NCBI GenBank assembly: GCA_902780985.1
Contig: CACZHN010000088.1
Location: 1-11,193 of the forward strand
DNA from: an uncultured Lachnospiraceae bacterium
GTDB lineage: Bacteria; Bacillota_A; Clostridia; Lachnospirales; Lachnospiraceae
Direction of reading: 5' to 3'
Length of the DNA stretch: 11,193 nt
The notes beneath the pieces are model-generated. The model made no database searches. It was not told the DNA's origin and was given only the letters and a program-made list of their open reading frames with translations. The translations under genes were made by a program, and so were the position numbers. Shown here piece after piece: positions 1 to 6,555 of this stretch; the first letter of the stretch is position 1, and each line of letters starts with the position of its first letter.

Positions 1-436
1 GAGCCTGAGCTCTCTTCTCCTTGTATGTATCCATGATGTCGTCATCTTCGTTAGGAAGGAAGCACTCACGAACGTAAGGCTGTCCACCACCGTTGATACA
101 TCCACCTGGGCATCCCATGATCTCGATGAACTGATACTTTGACTTACCTTCTCTGATCTCATCAAGGAGAACCTTAGCTGACTTCATACCTGAAGCGATA
201 GCAACGTTAACTGTTGTTCCGTTGATATCAAGTGAAGCCTCTCTGATACCTGCGTCATGACCACGAACAGCCTTGAACTCGATTGGCTCAGATTCCTTAC
301 CTGTAAGCTTGAAGTATACAGTTCTGAGAGCCGCTTCCATAACACCACCGGTAACACCGAAGATAACAGCAGCACCTGTGTAATCGCCCATGATATCCTG
401 ATCCCAATCTTCATCAGGAAGTCTGTTGAAGCTGCT
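1..436 (-). pseudogene. hydA: HydA C-terminal fragment (H-cluster domain, out of frame with the N-terminal part)
   Basis: This is the remainder of the [FeFe] hydrogenase catalytic subunit, in a different frame from the upstream part at 414-1532. Reading leftwards from about 436 it gives SFNRLPDEDWD, then the conserved TGGVMEAALR segment near 325-366, and the L3 H-cluster motif EIMGCPGGCINGGGQP near 79-125, whose two cysteines would bind the [4Fe-4S]H subcluster, one of them bridging to the 2Fe site. It continues out of the window after KRAQA, so roughly the last few dozen residues of a ~580-aa protein are not seen. It has no start codon or ribosome binding site of its own and can only make active enzyme if joined to the upstream part. 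The sequence is well conserved with no further stops, so the break is recent or an artefact. Identity as HydA is sure; the cause of the break is not. Confidence 0.85.
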
Positions 437-1532
437 CTCTGTCCTTCTCGAACTTCTTTGCTGTACAAGGCATAACTGAAACTACGAATATATCTTCCGG
501 CTTGATACCATTCTGCTCTGCCCAGTAGGACTTGATGATAGCGCCCTGCATCTGGTGAGGAGACTTACATGATGAAAGGTGTGGAAGAAGATCTCCATAG
601 TTGTACTCTGCATAGTTGATCCATCCCGGTGAACATGATGTGATCATCGGAAGTGTACCACCATTTGTAAGACGTCCGAGAAGCTCTGTACCTTCCTCCA
701 TGATTGTGAGGTCAGCACCGAAGTTTACATCGTAAACTCTTGCGAAACCAAGTCTTCTCATAGCAGCTGCCATCTTACCTGTAACAGGTGTTCCGATCGG
801 ATAACCGAACTCTTCACCAAGAGCAGCTCTGACTGCAGGAGCAGCCTGTGCTATAACGACCTTACCTGCTGCAAATGCAGCGTCGATCTTATCGATCTCT
901 GAATGCTCCATAAGAGCGCCTGTAGGACAAACATTTACACACTGACCACACTGGATACATGGTGAATCAGCAAATGATCTGTTCTCTGCAGGTGAAACAA
1001 ATGTATTGAAACCTCTGTTCTCGAATCCAAGGATTCCAAGACCATGAGCGTTCTTACATCTCTCTATACATCTACCGCAAAGGATACACTTAGATGTATC
1101 TCTAACAAGGCCAGGAGCAATCTCATCGAAATGAGTCTCTGAGTGAACACCCTGGAAAGCGCCCTCTCTAGCTCCTGTAAGGTAAGCAACGTTAAGAAGC
1201 TCACACTTACCATTCTTGTCACACTGCTGGCAGTTCATGTTATGATTTGAAAGAAGGAGCTCAACGCTCTGTCTTCTTGCTGCTGTAGCTGCAGGTGAAG
1301 AGATCTTAATCTCCATTCCCTCTGCTACAGGATATACACATGATGCTACAAGGCCTCTAGCGCCTGTTGCCTCAACGAGACAAACACGACATGAACCCTG
1401 ATTGCACTCACCGTGATTAAATGCACAAAGTGAAGGGATCTCGTAACCGCACTTCTTAGCAGCCTCGAGGATTGTAAGTCCTTCCTCAACCTGGTAGGAG
1501 ATGCCTTCTATTTTAATATTTACCATCGCCAT
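414..1532 (-). CDS. hydA: [FeFe] hydrogenase catalytic subunit HydA, N-terminal part (frameshifted)
   Basis: Catalytic subunit of a cytoplasmic NAD-linked trimeric [FeFe] hydrogenase (HydABC, electron-bifurcating type). The 372 residues show the full M3-type front end: a plant-type [2Fe-2S] site (C36, C48, C51, C65), a His-ligated [4Fe-4S] site (H97, C101, C104, C110), two ferredoxin [4Fe-4S] sites (C149/152/155/159 and C192/195/198/202), then H-cluster motif L1 (TSCSPGW, C300) and L2 (VMPCTAKKFE, C355). After about residue 366 the frame leaves homology (LQQTS) and stops at 414. The expected stretch with the TTREL motif is absent, and homology resumes one frame over at about 436. Family members are about 580 aa. 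The start follows a strong ribosome binding site, TAAGGAGG, that overlaps the hydB stop, with 8 nt to ATG. It is the last of hydC-hydB-hydA. As written it cannot form an H-cluster because L3 is lost. Confidence 0.93.
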   Translation of the reverse strand: MAMVNIKIEGISYQVEEGLTILEAAKKCGYEIPSLCAFNHGECNQGSCRVCLVEATGARGLVASCVYPVAEGMEIKISSPAATAARRQSVELLLSNHNMNCQQCDKNGKCELLNVAYLTGAREGAFQGVHSETHFDEIAPGLVRDTSKCILCGRCIERCKNAHGLGILGFENRGFNTFVSPAENRSFADSPCIQCGQCVNVCPTGALMEHSEIDKIDAAFAAGKVVIAQAAPAVRAALGEEFGYPIGTPVTGKMAAAMRRLGFARVYDVNFGADLTIMEEGTELLGRLTNGGTLPMITSCSPGWINYAEYNYGDLLPHLSSCKSPHQMQGAIIKSYWAEQNGIKPEDIFVVSVMPCTAKKFEKDREQLQQTS

Positions 1533-1540
1533 AGTAGTTA

Positions 1541-1546
1541 CCTCCT
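1541..1546 (-). promoter_or_regulatory. hydA ribosome binding site overlapping the hydB stop
   Basis: On the minus strand the sequence reads TAAGGAGGTAACTACT directly before the hydA ATG. The consensus AGGAGG lies 8 nt from the start codon, and its upstream TAA is the hydB stop (1546-1548). This fixes the hydA start and suggests translational coupling with hydB. It also shows that the intended hydB reading frame ends here and not at 1688. Confidence 0.85.
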
Positions 1547-1711
1547 TACTCTTTTGTTATAGCGTTAAGCTTACAGTTACTCATGCAGAGACCGCACTTT
1601 ACGCACTTCTCAGGATCAATCTTGTATGAAGCAAGCTTGTGGTTAGGAGCGATGTAATCTGTCTGCTCGATGCATCCAGCAGGACAGTTACGTGCACACA
1701 TACCGCAGCCA
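1546..1711 (-). pseudogene. hydB: HydB C-terminal fragment (second [4Fe-4S] motif), displaced by a 40-bp duplication
   Basis: This is the genuine C-terminus of the NuoF-like hydrogenase subunit, thrown out of frame by the tandem duplication at 1672-1751. Leftwards from the repeat it encodes CARNCPAGC, then IEQTDYIAPNHK and the last ferredoxin motif CVKCGLCMSNC, ending KLNAITKE with TAA at 1546-1548. It has no start of its own. With one 40-bp copy removed, 3475-1546 is one frame of 629 codons plus stop, and this segment supplies the final 41 residues, including the four ligands of the last [4Fe-4S] cluster. Confidence 0.9.
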
Positions 1712-1751
1712 GCATCCAGCAGGACAGTTACGTGCACACATACCGCAGCCA
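1672..1751. repeat. Exact tandem duplication, 2 x 40 bp, inside hydB
   Basis: Positions 1672-1711 and 1712-1751 are identical over all 40 bases and directly adjoining. The match ends at both sides (t at 1671 against a at 1711; g at 1712 against a at 1752), so there are exactly two copies. The unit encodes GCGMCARNCPAGC of the C-terminal ferredoxin domain. Because 40 is not a multiple of three, the second copy shifts the frame and produces the early stop at 1688. Absence of any divergence between copies points to a very recent event or an assembly error. Confidence 0.97.
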
Positions 1752-3475
1752 ACGCACTTGTCAGGATTGATCTTGTACTGCATAAGGCTCTTACATACGT
1801 GAGCCGGACACTTCTTATCAACAATATGAGCGATATACTCATCGCGGAAATGCTTAAGTGTTGAGTTAACCGGGTTAGCTGCTGTCTGTCCGAGAGCACA
1901 AAGTGAGTTCTTCTGGATTGTCTTTGAAAGCTCTTCAAGAGTATCAAGATCTTCCATAGTACCCTTACCCTCTGTGATCTTTGTAAGAACCTCAAGGATT
2001 CTCTTAGTACCGATACGGCATGGTGAACACTTACCACATGACTCATCACAGATGAACTCCATGTAGAACTTAGCAACGTCAACCATACAGTTATCTTCAT
2101 CCATAACGATAGCTCCACCGGAACCCATCATAGATCCCTTCTGAACGAGGTTATCGAAATCGATAGGCTCGTCAAGGAACTCTTCTGTCAGACATCCGCC
2201 TGAAGGACCACCTGTCTGGATAGCCTTGAACTTCTTGCCGTTAGGGATACCACCACCGATATCATAAATGAGCTCGCGGAGTGTTGTTCCCATAGGAACC
2301 TCAACGAGACCAACGTTATTTACCTTACCACCGAGAGCGAATACCTTAGTACCCTTTGACTTCTCAGTACCAACTGCTGCGAATTCTGCAGCACCTTCGC
2401 GAAGAATGTAAGGTACGCAAGCAAGTGTCTCTACGTTGTTAACGCAGGTTGGCTTGCCCCAAAGACCCTTTACTGCCGGGAAAGGAGGTCTTGGTCTTGG
2501 CATACCACGCTTACCTTCGATAGAGTTAAGGAGAGCTGTCTCCTCACCACAAACGAAAGCACCGGCACCAAGTCTGATGTGGCAATCGAAGCTGAAATCT
2601 GTTCCCATGATGTTCTGACCAAGGAGACCCATCTCTCTTGCCTGCTTGATAGCGATCTTAAGACGATTTACAGCGATTGGGTACTCAGCACGTACATAGA
2701 AGTAACCTTCTGATGCGCCGAATGCATAACCTGCGATCATCATACCTTCGATAACTCCAAGTGGGTTACCCTCAAGGATAGAACGATCCATGAATGCACC
2801 AGGATCACCCTCATCACCGTTACATACAACATACTTCTGATCAGCTTCAACGTTGTAAGCGAACTGCCATTTTCTTCCTGTAGGGAAGCCGCCGCCTCCA
2901 CGTCCACGAAGTCCTGAAGCAAGTACTTCATCAAGAACTTCCTGCTGAGTCATTGAAAGAGCCTTCTTGATTCCCTGGAAAGCTCCCATACCGATAGCTT
3001 CGTTAATATCTTCAGGATTGATAACTCCACAACCATGAAGAGCAACACGACGCTGCTTCTTGTAGAAGTTGATATCCTCCTGCTTTGTCTTCTTCTCGCC
3101 TGAAGCAGGATCTACATAGAGAAGTCTCTCTACGATCTCGCCGTTAGCGATATCCTTATCAACAATCTCTTCTACATCGTCGATTGAAACCATACGATAA
3201 AGAGTATCTTCAGGATAGATCTTTACGAATGGTCCCTGTGAACAGAAACCGAAGCATCCTACCTGGTTTACTGTTGCCTTATCTGAAAGTCCCTTAGCTT
3301 CAAGGACCTCTACGAATTTTTCCATGATCTCCTTGGAGTTACTTGAGAGACATCCTGTACCACCACAGAGAACGATATGACGCTTGTCGTCTGCTCCCTT
3401 AAGCTTGTCATCAAGGCACTTTGTACATGCTGATGCGCACTGCTCAAGCTCTGCAACTGATGTTATCTTGCTCAT
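1688..3475 (-). CDS. hydB: NADH-dependent [FeFe] hydrogenase subunit HydB (NuoF-like), truncated by frameshift
   Basis: Flavoprotein subunit of the HydABC hydrogenase; it binds FMN and NAD(H) and passes electrons between HydC and HydA. Of 595 residues as written, 30-100 are a thioredoxin-like [2Fe-2S] domain (C37, C42, C74, C78), and 150-470 are the NuoF core with the glycine-rich nucleotide motif GLRGRGGGGFPTGRKW (188-203) and CNGDEGDPGAFMDR. C480, C483, C486 and C526 form the NuoF [4Fe-4S] site, and a ferredoxin motif follows (C574, C577, C580, C584). After CPAGC (588) the frame changes to WLRYVCT and stops, losing the last [4Fe-4S] cluster; the repaired protein would be 629 aa. The start ATG overlaps the hydC stop (ATGA at 3472-3475), with AGGAGG at 3483-3488 inside hydC. 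The NuoF-plus-2[4Fe-4S] arrangement distinguishes HydB from respiratory NuoF. Confidence 0.94.
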   Translation of the reverse strand: MSKITSVAELEQCASACTKCLDDKLKGADDKRHIVLCGGTGCLSSNSKEIMEKFVEVLEAKGLSDKATVNQVGCFGFCSQGPFVKIYPEDTLYRMVSIDDVEEIVDKDIANGEIVERLLYVDPASGEKKTKQEDINFYKKQRRVALHGCGVINPEDINEAIGMGAFQGIKKALSMTQQEVLDEVLASGLRGRGGGGFPTGRKWQFAYNVEADQKYVVCNGDEGDPGAFMDRSILEGNPLGVIEGMMIAGYAFGASEGYFYVRAEYPIAVNRLKIAIKQAREMGLLGQNIMGTDFSFDCHIRLGAGAFVCGEETALLNSIEGKRGMPRPRPPFPAVKGLWGKPTCVNNVETLACVPYILREGAAEFAAVGTEKSKGTKVFALGGKVNNVGLVEVPMGTTLRELIYDIGGGIPNGKKFKAIQTGGPSGGCLTEEFLDEPIDFDNLVQKGSMMGSGGAIVMDEDNCMVDVAKFYMEFICDESCGKCSPCRIGTKRILEVLTKITEGKGTMEDLDTLEELSKTIQKNSLCALGQTAANPVNSTLKHFRDEYIAHIVDKKCPAHVCKSLMQYKINPDKCVGCGMCARNCPAGCWLRYVCT

Positions 3476-3957
3476 GCTGATGCCTCCTTTCTGTAAGAAT
3501 CGATGATTTCAGCAACCTGTCCTACTGCAACCTTTGGATAAACCTTACCGTTGATACTTACGGCCGGTGCAATACCACATGCTCCGATACATCTTAAGGC
3601 ATCAAGTGTGAAGAGGCCGTCTTCACTTGTCTCACCAGGCTTGATGTTAAGAAGTTCTGAGAACTTATCAATAACCTGCTGAGCACCCTTAACATAGCAC
3701 GCTGTACCAAGACAGCATCCTATAACGTATTTTCCCTTCGGCGTTAAAGAGAAAAATGAATAAAATGTAACAACTCCGTAAATCTCAGCAACCGAAATAC
3801 CGGTCTTCTTAGATACCAGTTCCTGAACTTCAAGTGGAATATAACCATATTCGTTCTGGATATCGCTGAGGATCATCATGAGAGGAGTTTTTTCATCTGC
3901 GTATCTGGCGCAGATTTCCTCGATCTTTGCTGCAGCTGCAGCATTCAGCTTCGCCAT
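3472..3957 (-). CDS. hydC: NADH-dependent [FeFe] hydrogenase subunit HydC (NuoE-like)
   Basis: Small iron-sulfur subunit of the HydABC complex, homologous to the 24-kDa/NuoE subunit of complex I. The 161 residues are the usual length. An N-terminal helical part contains the family sequence LMMILSDIQNEYGYIP (26-41) and the GVVTFYSFFSL segment (61-71). A thioredoxin-like [2Fe-2S] domain follows, with ligands C82 and C87 (CLGTAC) and C123 and C127 (CIGAC). It works with HydB at the NADH end of the complex. It is the first gene of hydC-hydB-hydA. ATG at 3957 is preceded by AGGAGGT (3963-3969) at good spacing, and the stop overlaps the hydB start by the ATGA tetranucleotide, so expression is coupled. 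Unlike its two neighbours this gene is intact. Confidence 0.95.
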   Translation of the reverse strand: MAKLNAAAAAKIEEICARYADEKTPLMMILSDIQNEYGYIPLEVQELVSKKTGISVAEIYGVVTFYSFFSLTPKGKYVIGCCLGTACYVKGAQQVIDKFSELLNIKPGETSEDGLFTLDALRCIGACGIAPAVSINGKVYPKVAVGQVAEIIDSYRKEASA

Positions 3958-4000
3958 ATCTGACCTCCTGTTTATAATATTTTTAAAATATCAATTTAAA

Positions 4001-4044
4001 CATAAAAACTGACACATCAAGCCTATTATACTTGATATGCCAGT
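4001..4044 (-). terminator. Stem-loop with U-tract between the HD-GYP gene and hydC
   Basis: On the minus strand ACTGGCATATCAAG, a 9-nt loop and CTTGATGTGTCAGT form a 14-bp stem followed by TTTTTATGTTT. Both imperfect positions are G-U pairs in minus-strand RNA but A-C mismatches in plus-strand RNA, so the hairpin is meant for minus transcripts. It lies 150 nt after the HD-GYP stop and 44 nt before the hydC start. It would end the operon above, or act as an attenuator in a longer hydC transcript. Confidence 0.65.
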
Positions 4045-4053
4045 CATTTTGAA
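4025..4053 (-). promoter_or_regulatory. Candidate sigma-A promoter for hydCBA
   Basis: On the minus strand TTCAAA (4048-4053) is followed by a 17-nt spacer and a consensus TATAAT (4025-4030). Transcription would start near 4018, giving a leader of about 60 nt with the hydC ribosome binding site. The -10 element lies in the loop of the inverted repeat at 4008-4044, so a dimeric regulator could also bind there. The motif match is good but the region is AT-rich, so this stays tentative. Confidence 0.4.
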
Positions 4054-4193
4054 TTTATATTTTATTCAGACGGTTTAATCTTTGTTAGTCTTATTTTACT
4101 GCCCTGTTTTTGCCAAAATATTTACACATTTCAGGCCGAATAAGTATAAATTTTGCACCCGTAATTTATAACAATTTTCCAATCTCGGATATT
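4045..4193. other. AT-rich intergenic stretch, nothing firm
   Basis: The 149 nt between the HD-GYP stop and the stem-loop are AT-rich. I see no gene, no GC-rich hairpin and no clear promoter here on either strand. It is probably the 3' untranslated part of the HD-GYP transcript. Confidence 0.5.
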
Positions 4194-5984
4194 TTACATT
4201 TCCGCCCTCATAACCTCCTCTTCAAGGGAGCTGTAATAGCTCTCAAGCTTCGGTCTGGCAGCCAGAAAATACTTGTTCAGAGACTCGTCAAACTGGGTTC
4301 CCATACCCCCTTCGATGATCTCAAATGCTTCTTCGAAAGACATTTTATCTTTATAGCATCTCTTGGACACAAGAGCATCGTATACATCGGCGATTGCCAT
4401 GACTCTGGCTTCGAACGGGATCTCATCTCCCTTCAGATGTTCCGGATATCCGGAACCGTCCACACGCTCATGATGATAATGGGCTACATTTTCCGCCAGT
4501 ATCGCGAATTCAGGCTCTTCCACACCGTAAAGAACCTTATGTACTATCTCGGCTCCTCTGGCCGCATGAGTCTTCATCAGCTCATACTCCTCATCCGTAA
4601 ATCTGCCCGGTTTTCTGAGAATCTTATCATCAACCGCGATCTTTCCGAGATCATGCATCGGCGCCGCCTTGATCATGTATTTCACATACTTCTTATCCAC
4701 ATGGCATTCCGGATCCTTCAGCATTTCATCCATGAGAAGCCTTACGCCTTCACTGGTACGCTTGATATGGCCGCCGGTACTGAGGTCCCTGCCTTCAACC
4801 ATTTCCGCCAGGCCCAGCACCATCTTGTTCTGGATATCCTGAATACGGGCAGTTCTGGCCTCAACCTCATCGGCAAGCTCCTGATTGTATTCCTTCAGAA
4901 GATTTGTGTAATTCCTGATGGCAGTCTCATCTACGATGACTATCTGATAACCCTTGATACGCTTGCGGTCACGGAGGTAATCTATGATGAACTTATAATG
5001 CCTGCCGTTACGGTTTACATGTCTTATCTGGTTGTTATCCTCATCGGATTCGTCCAGCATCTGTCCGAACTCTATCTTCTCGTCCTCGGTAAGTTCGTCC
5101 TCCATGGTTTTACTGTAGCTGCTGTCAAACTCATCCAGCCAGGAATTCATATGGGACAGCGGCCTTCTGGTTATATTGAAAGGTTTATCTATTTCCTGCA
5201 TTTCTATCTCGGGGAAAAATGTAAGCGCCGTCGGATTCGCTCCCAGAAATCTCCTCTTTCTGTCCAGTGCGACAAAGCCGTTCTCCGCTTTATCGATAAG
5301 GGCCGAAGCTTCGGTGATACTGATGTTGTACATTCCGGTCCTGTCCATGATAAGAAGGAAGATCACCTGGAATATGATATAAGACATGGCGATGGCTTTG
5401 AACTGATCTCCCACCAGAGTCTTGCCGAAAAAGAAGGATATGACCGTAACCATTTCCGCCATGAGGAAAAGAAGTATCGTCCTGTAAGCCACGCTTTTCT
5501 TCTTGAATATGCAGTAGAACAGAAGTCCGAATCCCACCAGCGTATAAAGCCCCACCACCGCATAAAACACGGCATGCATGATACCGTATTCCTTGATCAG
5601 CGTAGGATTTCCGTTGACCATCTTAAATGTAACCTTCTTATAATAGAGGTCGTTGAATCCGATGGTCAGAACAAAGGCGTAGACAACCACGCTTATACCC
5701 ATCATAAGCATGGATATAGGCCTCGGGATCCTGATATTGAACATGGCTATAATACTTAATGTGATAAACAGGGAGAGAAATGCGCCGCCGAAATAAATGA
5801 TCTTGTTGGCAAGCAGCGCTTCTTTAAGATTCGTCGACATGGCGAACATAAAATATCCCATTTCGGAAATGGGAATAAATATAAAAAGAAATGTAATGTT
5901 GATGTTGGTATCTTCATTCCACCGCCATCTGAATATGACGGTGGCTATGATCGATAATATAAAACAAGTCAGATAAAAATTCAT
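4194..5984 (-). CDS. Membrane HD-GYP domain protein, predicted c-di-GMP phosphodiesterase
   Basis: Predicted enzyme that hydrolyses cyclic di-GMP, with a membrane sensor. Residues 1-212 hold about seven hydrophobic segments resembling the 7TM input module found on histidine kinases and diguanylate cyclases. Residues 222-355 look like a PAS-type sensor (NGFVALDRKRRFLGANPTA at its start). Residues 362-385 form a short helical linker, and 386-575 the HD-GYP domain. Seen motifs are GRDLSTGGH (398-406), the HD pair in MHDLGK (H444, D445), H473 in THAARGAEI, HHERVDGSGYP (504-514, GYP present) and IADVYDALVSKRCYK (531-545). All expected metal-binding residues appear present, so activity is likely. 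The start has an AGAAGGAT ribosome binding site and lies 4 nt after the stop of the preceding small gene, so it is the last gene of that operon. The ligand of the sensor is unknown. Confidence 0.9.
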   Translation of the reverse strand: MNFYLTCFILSIIATVIFRWRWNEDTNINITFLFIFIPISEMGYFMFAMSTNLKEALLANKIIYFGGAFLSLFITLSIIAMFNIRIPRPISMLMMGISVVVYAFVLTIGFNDLYYKKVTFKMVNGNPTLIKEYGIMHAVFYAVVGLYTLVGFGLLFYCIFKKKSVAYRTILLFLMAEMVTVISFFFGKTLVGDQFKAIAMSYIIFQVIFLLIMDRTGMYNISITEASALIDKAENGFVALDRKRRFLGANPTALTFFPEIEMQEIDKPFNITRRPLSHMNSWLDEFDSSYSKTMEDELTEDEKIEFGQMLDESDEDNNQIRHVNRNGRHYKFIIDYLRDRKRIKGYQIVIVDETAIRNYTNLLKEYNQELADEVEARTARIQDIQNKMVLGLAEMVEGRDLSTGGHIKRTSEGVRLLMDEMLKDPECHVDKKYVKYMIKAAPMHDLGKIAVDDKILRKPGRFTDEEYELMKTHAARGAEIVHKVLYGVEEPEFAILAENVAHYHHERVDGSGYPEHLKGDEIPFEARVMAIADVYDALVSKRCYKDKMSFEEAFEIIEGGMGTQFDESLNKYFLAARPKLESYYSSLEEEVMRAEM

Positions 5985-5988
5985 ATAG

Positions 5989-6555
5989 TCATCCTTCTAT
6001 CAGCGTCAGCCCCCAGCTCTGCCAGTACCACACTGTATCCTTTCCTTCAGGAGTTGTTATATGCAGTTTTTCTTCATCATCAAGCCTTATATCAGAAGCC
6101 TCTATGCCCATCTTTGAGGACATCCAGACAGGCTTCAATCTGTCATCTTTTTCATCTATGTAGTCGTATATAAAAATGTGCTGTGACCAGGTCTTTTCGT
6201 CATTTTCCACCCATATGGGTTTATATTTGCCGTAGCTGCCCCGCTTCCAGACCAGAAGGATCACCTCTTCTTCTTCATCATGATCTATATCACCGATGAT
6301 GCAGTCCGAAACCAGCCAGCCGCTTTCACTCTGCCATACGGGATCCGCATCTGCCGAATCCTTCAGATTCACCGTTATCCTACGGTGTTTCAGCACCACT
6401 TCGGCTTTGCTTCCGTAATCGAAAGCCCCTGTCTTCCATGTGACCCACCGGGGAAGGAAAACTCCCCGGAGCCACATGATGATAACTATTCCCGTCAGCA
6501 GGACAACTCCTGCCGCTATGAGAAGTATTCTTTTAATCTTAGTATTCCCATTCAT
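5989..6555 (-). CDS. Small membrane-anchored protein with FG-GAP-like acidic loop, function unknown
   Basis: I do not recognise a named family with confidence. The 188-aa product has a basic N-terminus (NTKIKR), one hydrophobic segment at about 10-28 (signal anchor or uncleaved signal peptide) and an exported domain rich in Trp, Tyr and acidic residues. GDIDHDEEEEVILLVWKRG (88-106) resembles the Asp-rich calcium loop and following strand of FG-GAP/VCBS beta-propeller repeats, but only one such repeat is clear. I chose ATG 6555 because it places the basic residues right before the membrane segment; an in-frame ATG at 6627 would add 24 residues lying inside the preceding gene. No good ribosome binding site precedes 6555. 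The ATG sits 12 nt before the stop of the DUF3160 gene, so translation may be by coupling. The HD-GYP gene starts 4 nt downstream. Confidence 0.75.
   Translation of the reverse strand: MNGNTKIKRILLIAAGVVLLTGIVIIMWLRGVFLPRWVTWKTGAFDYGSKAEVVLKHRRITVNLKDSADADPVWQSESGWLVSDCIIGDIDHDEEEEVILLVWKRGSYGKYKPIWVENDEKTWSQHIFIYDYIDEKDDRLKPVWMSSKMGIEASDIRLDDEEKLHITTPEGKDTVWYWQSWGLTLIEG

Noticed and set aside
414..440. Programmed frameshift in hydA.
   Set aside because: Conserved residues are missing between the two frames, not merely displaced, so a ribosomal shift alone would not restore a normal protein. No slippery run is seen.
1688..1711. Programmed ribosomal frameshift in hydB.
   Set aside because: The shift is fully explained by an exact 40-bp duplication. 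There is no slippery heptamer or downstream structure, and other HydB proteins are made from one frame.
1672..1751. CRISPR-like or transposon-derived repeat.
   Set aside because: There are only two adjoining copies with no spacer, no inverted ends, and the unit is ordinary hydB coding sequence.
4110..5759. A 549-codon open frame on the plus strand.
   Set aside because: It lies almost entirely antisense to the HD-GYP gene, whose frame carries every family motif. The plus-strand product is rich in His, Arg, Ile and Leu with no recognisable domain and no ribosome binding site.
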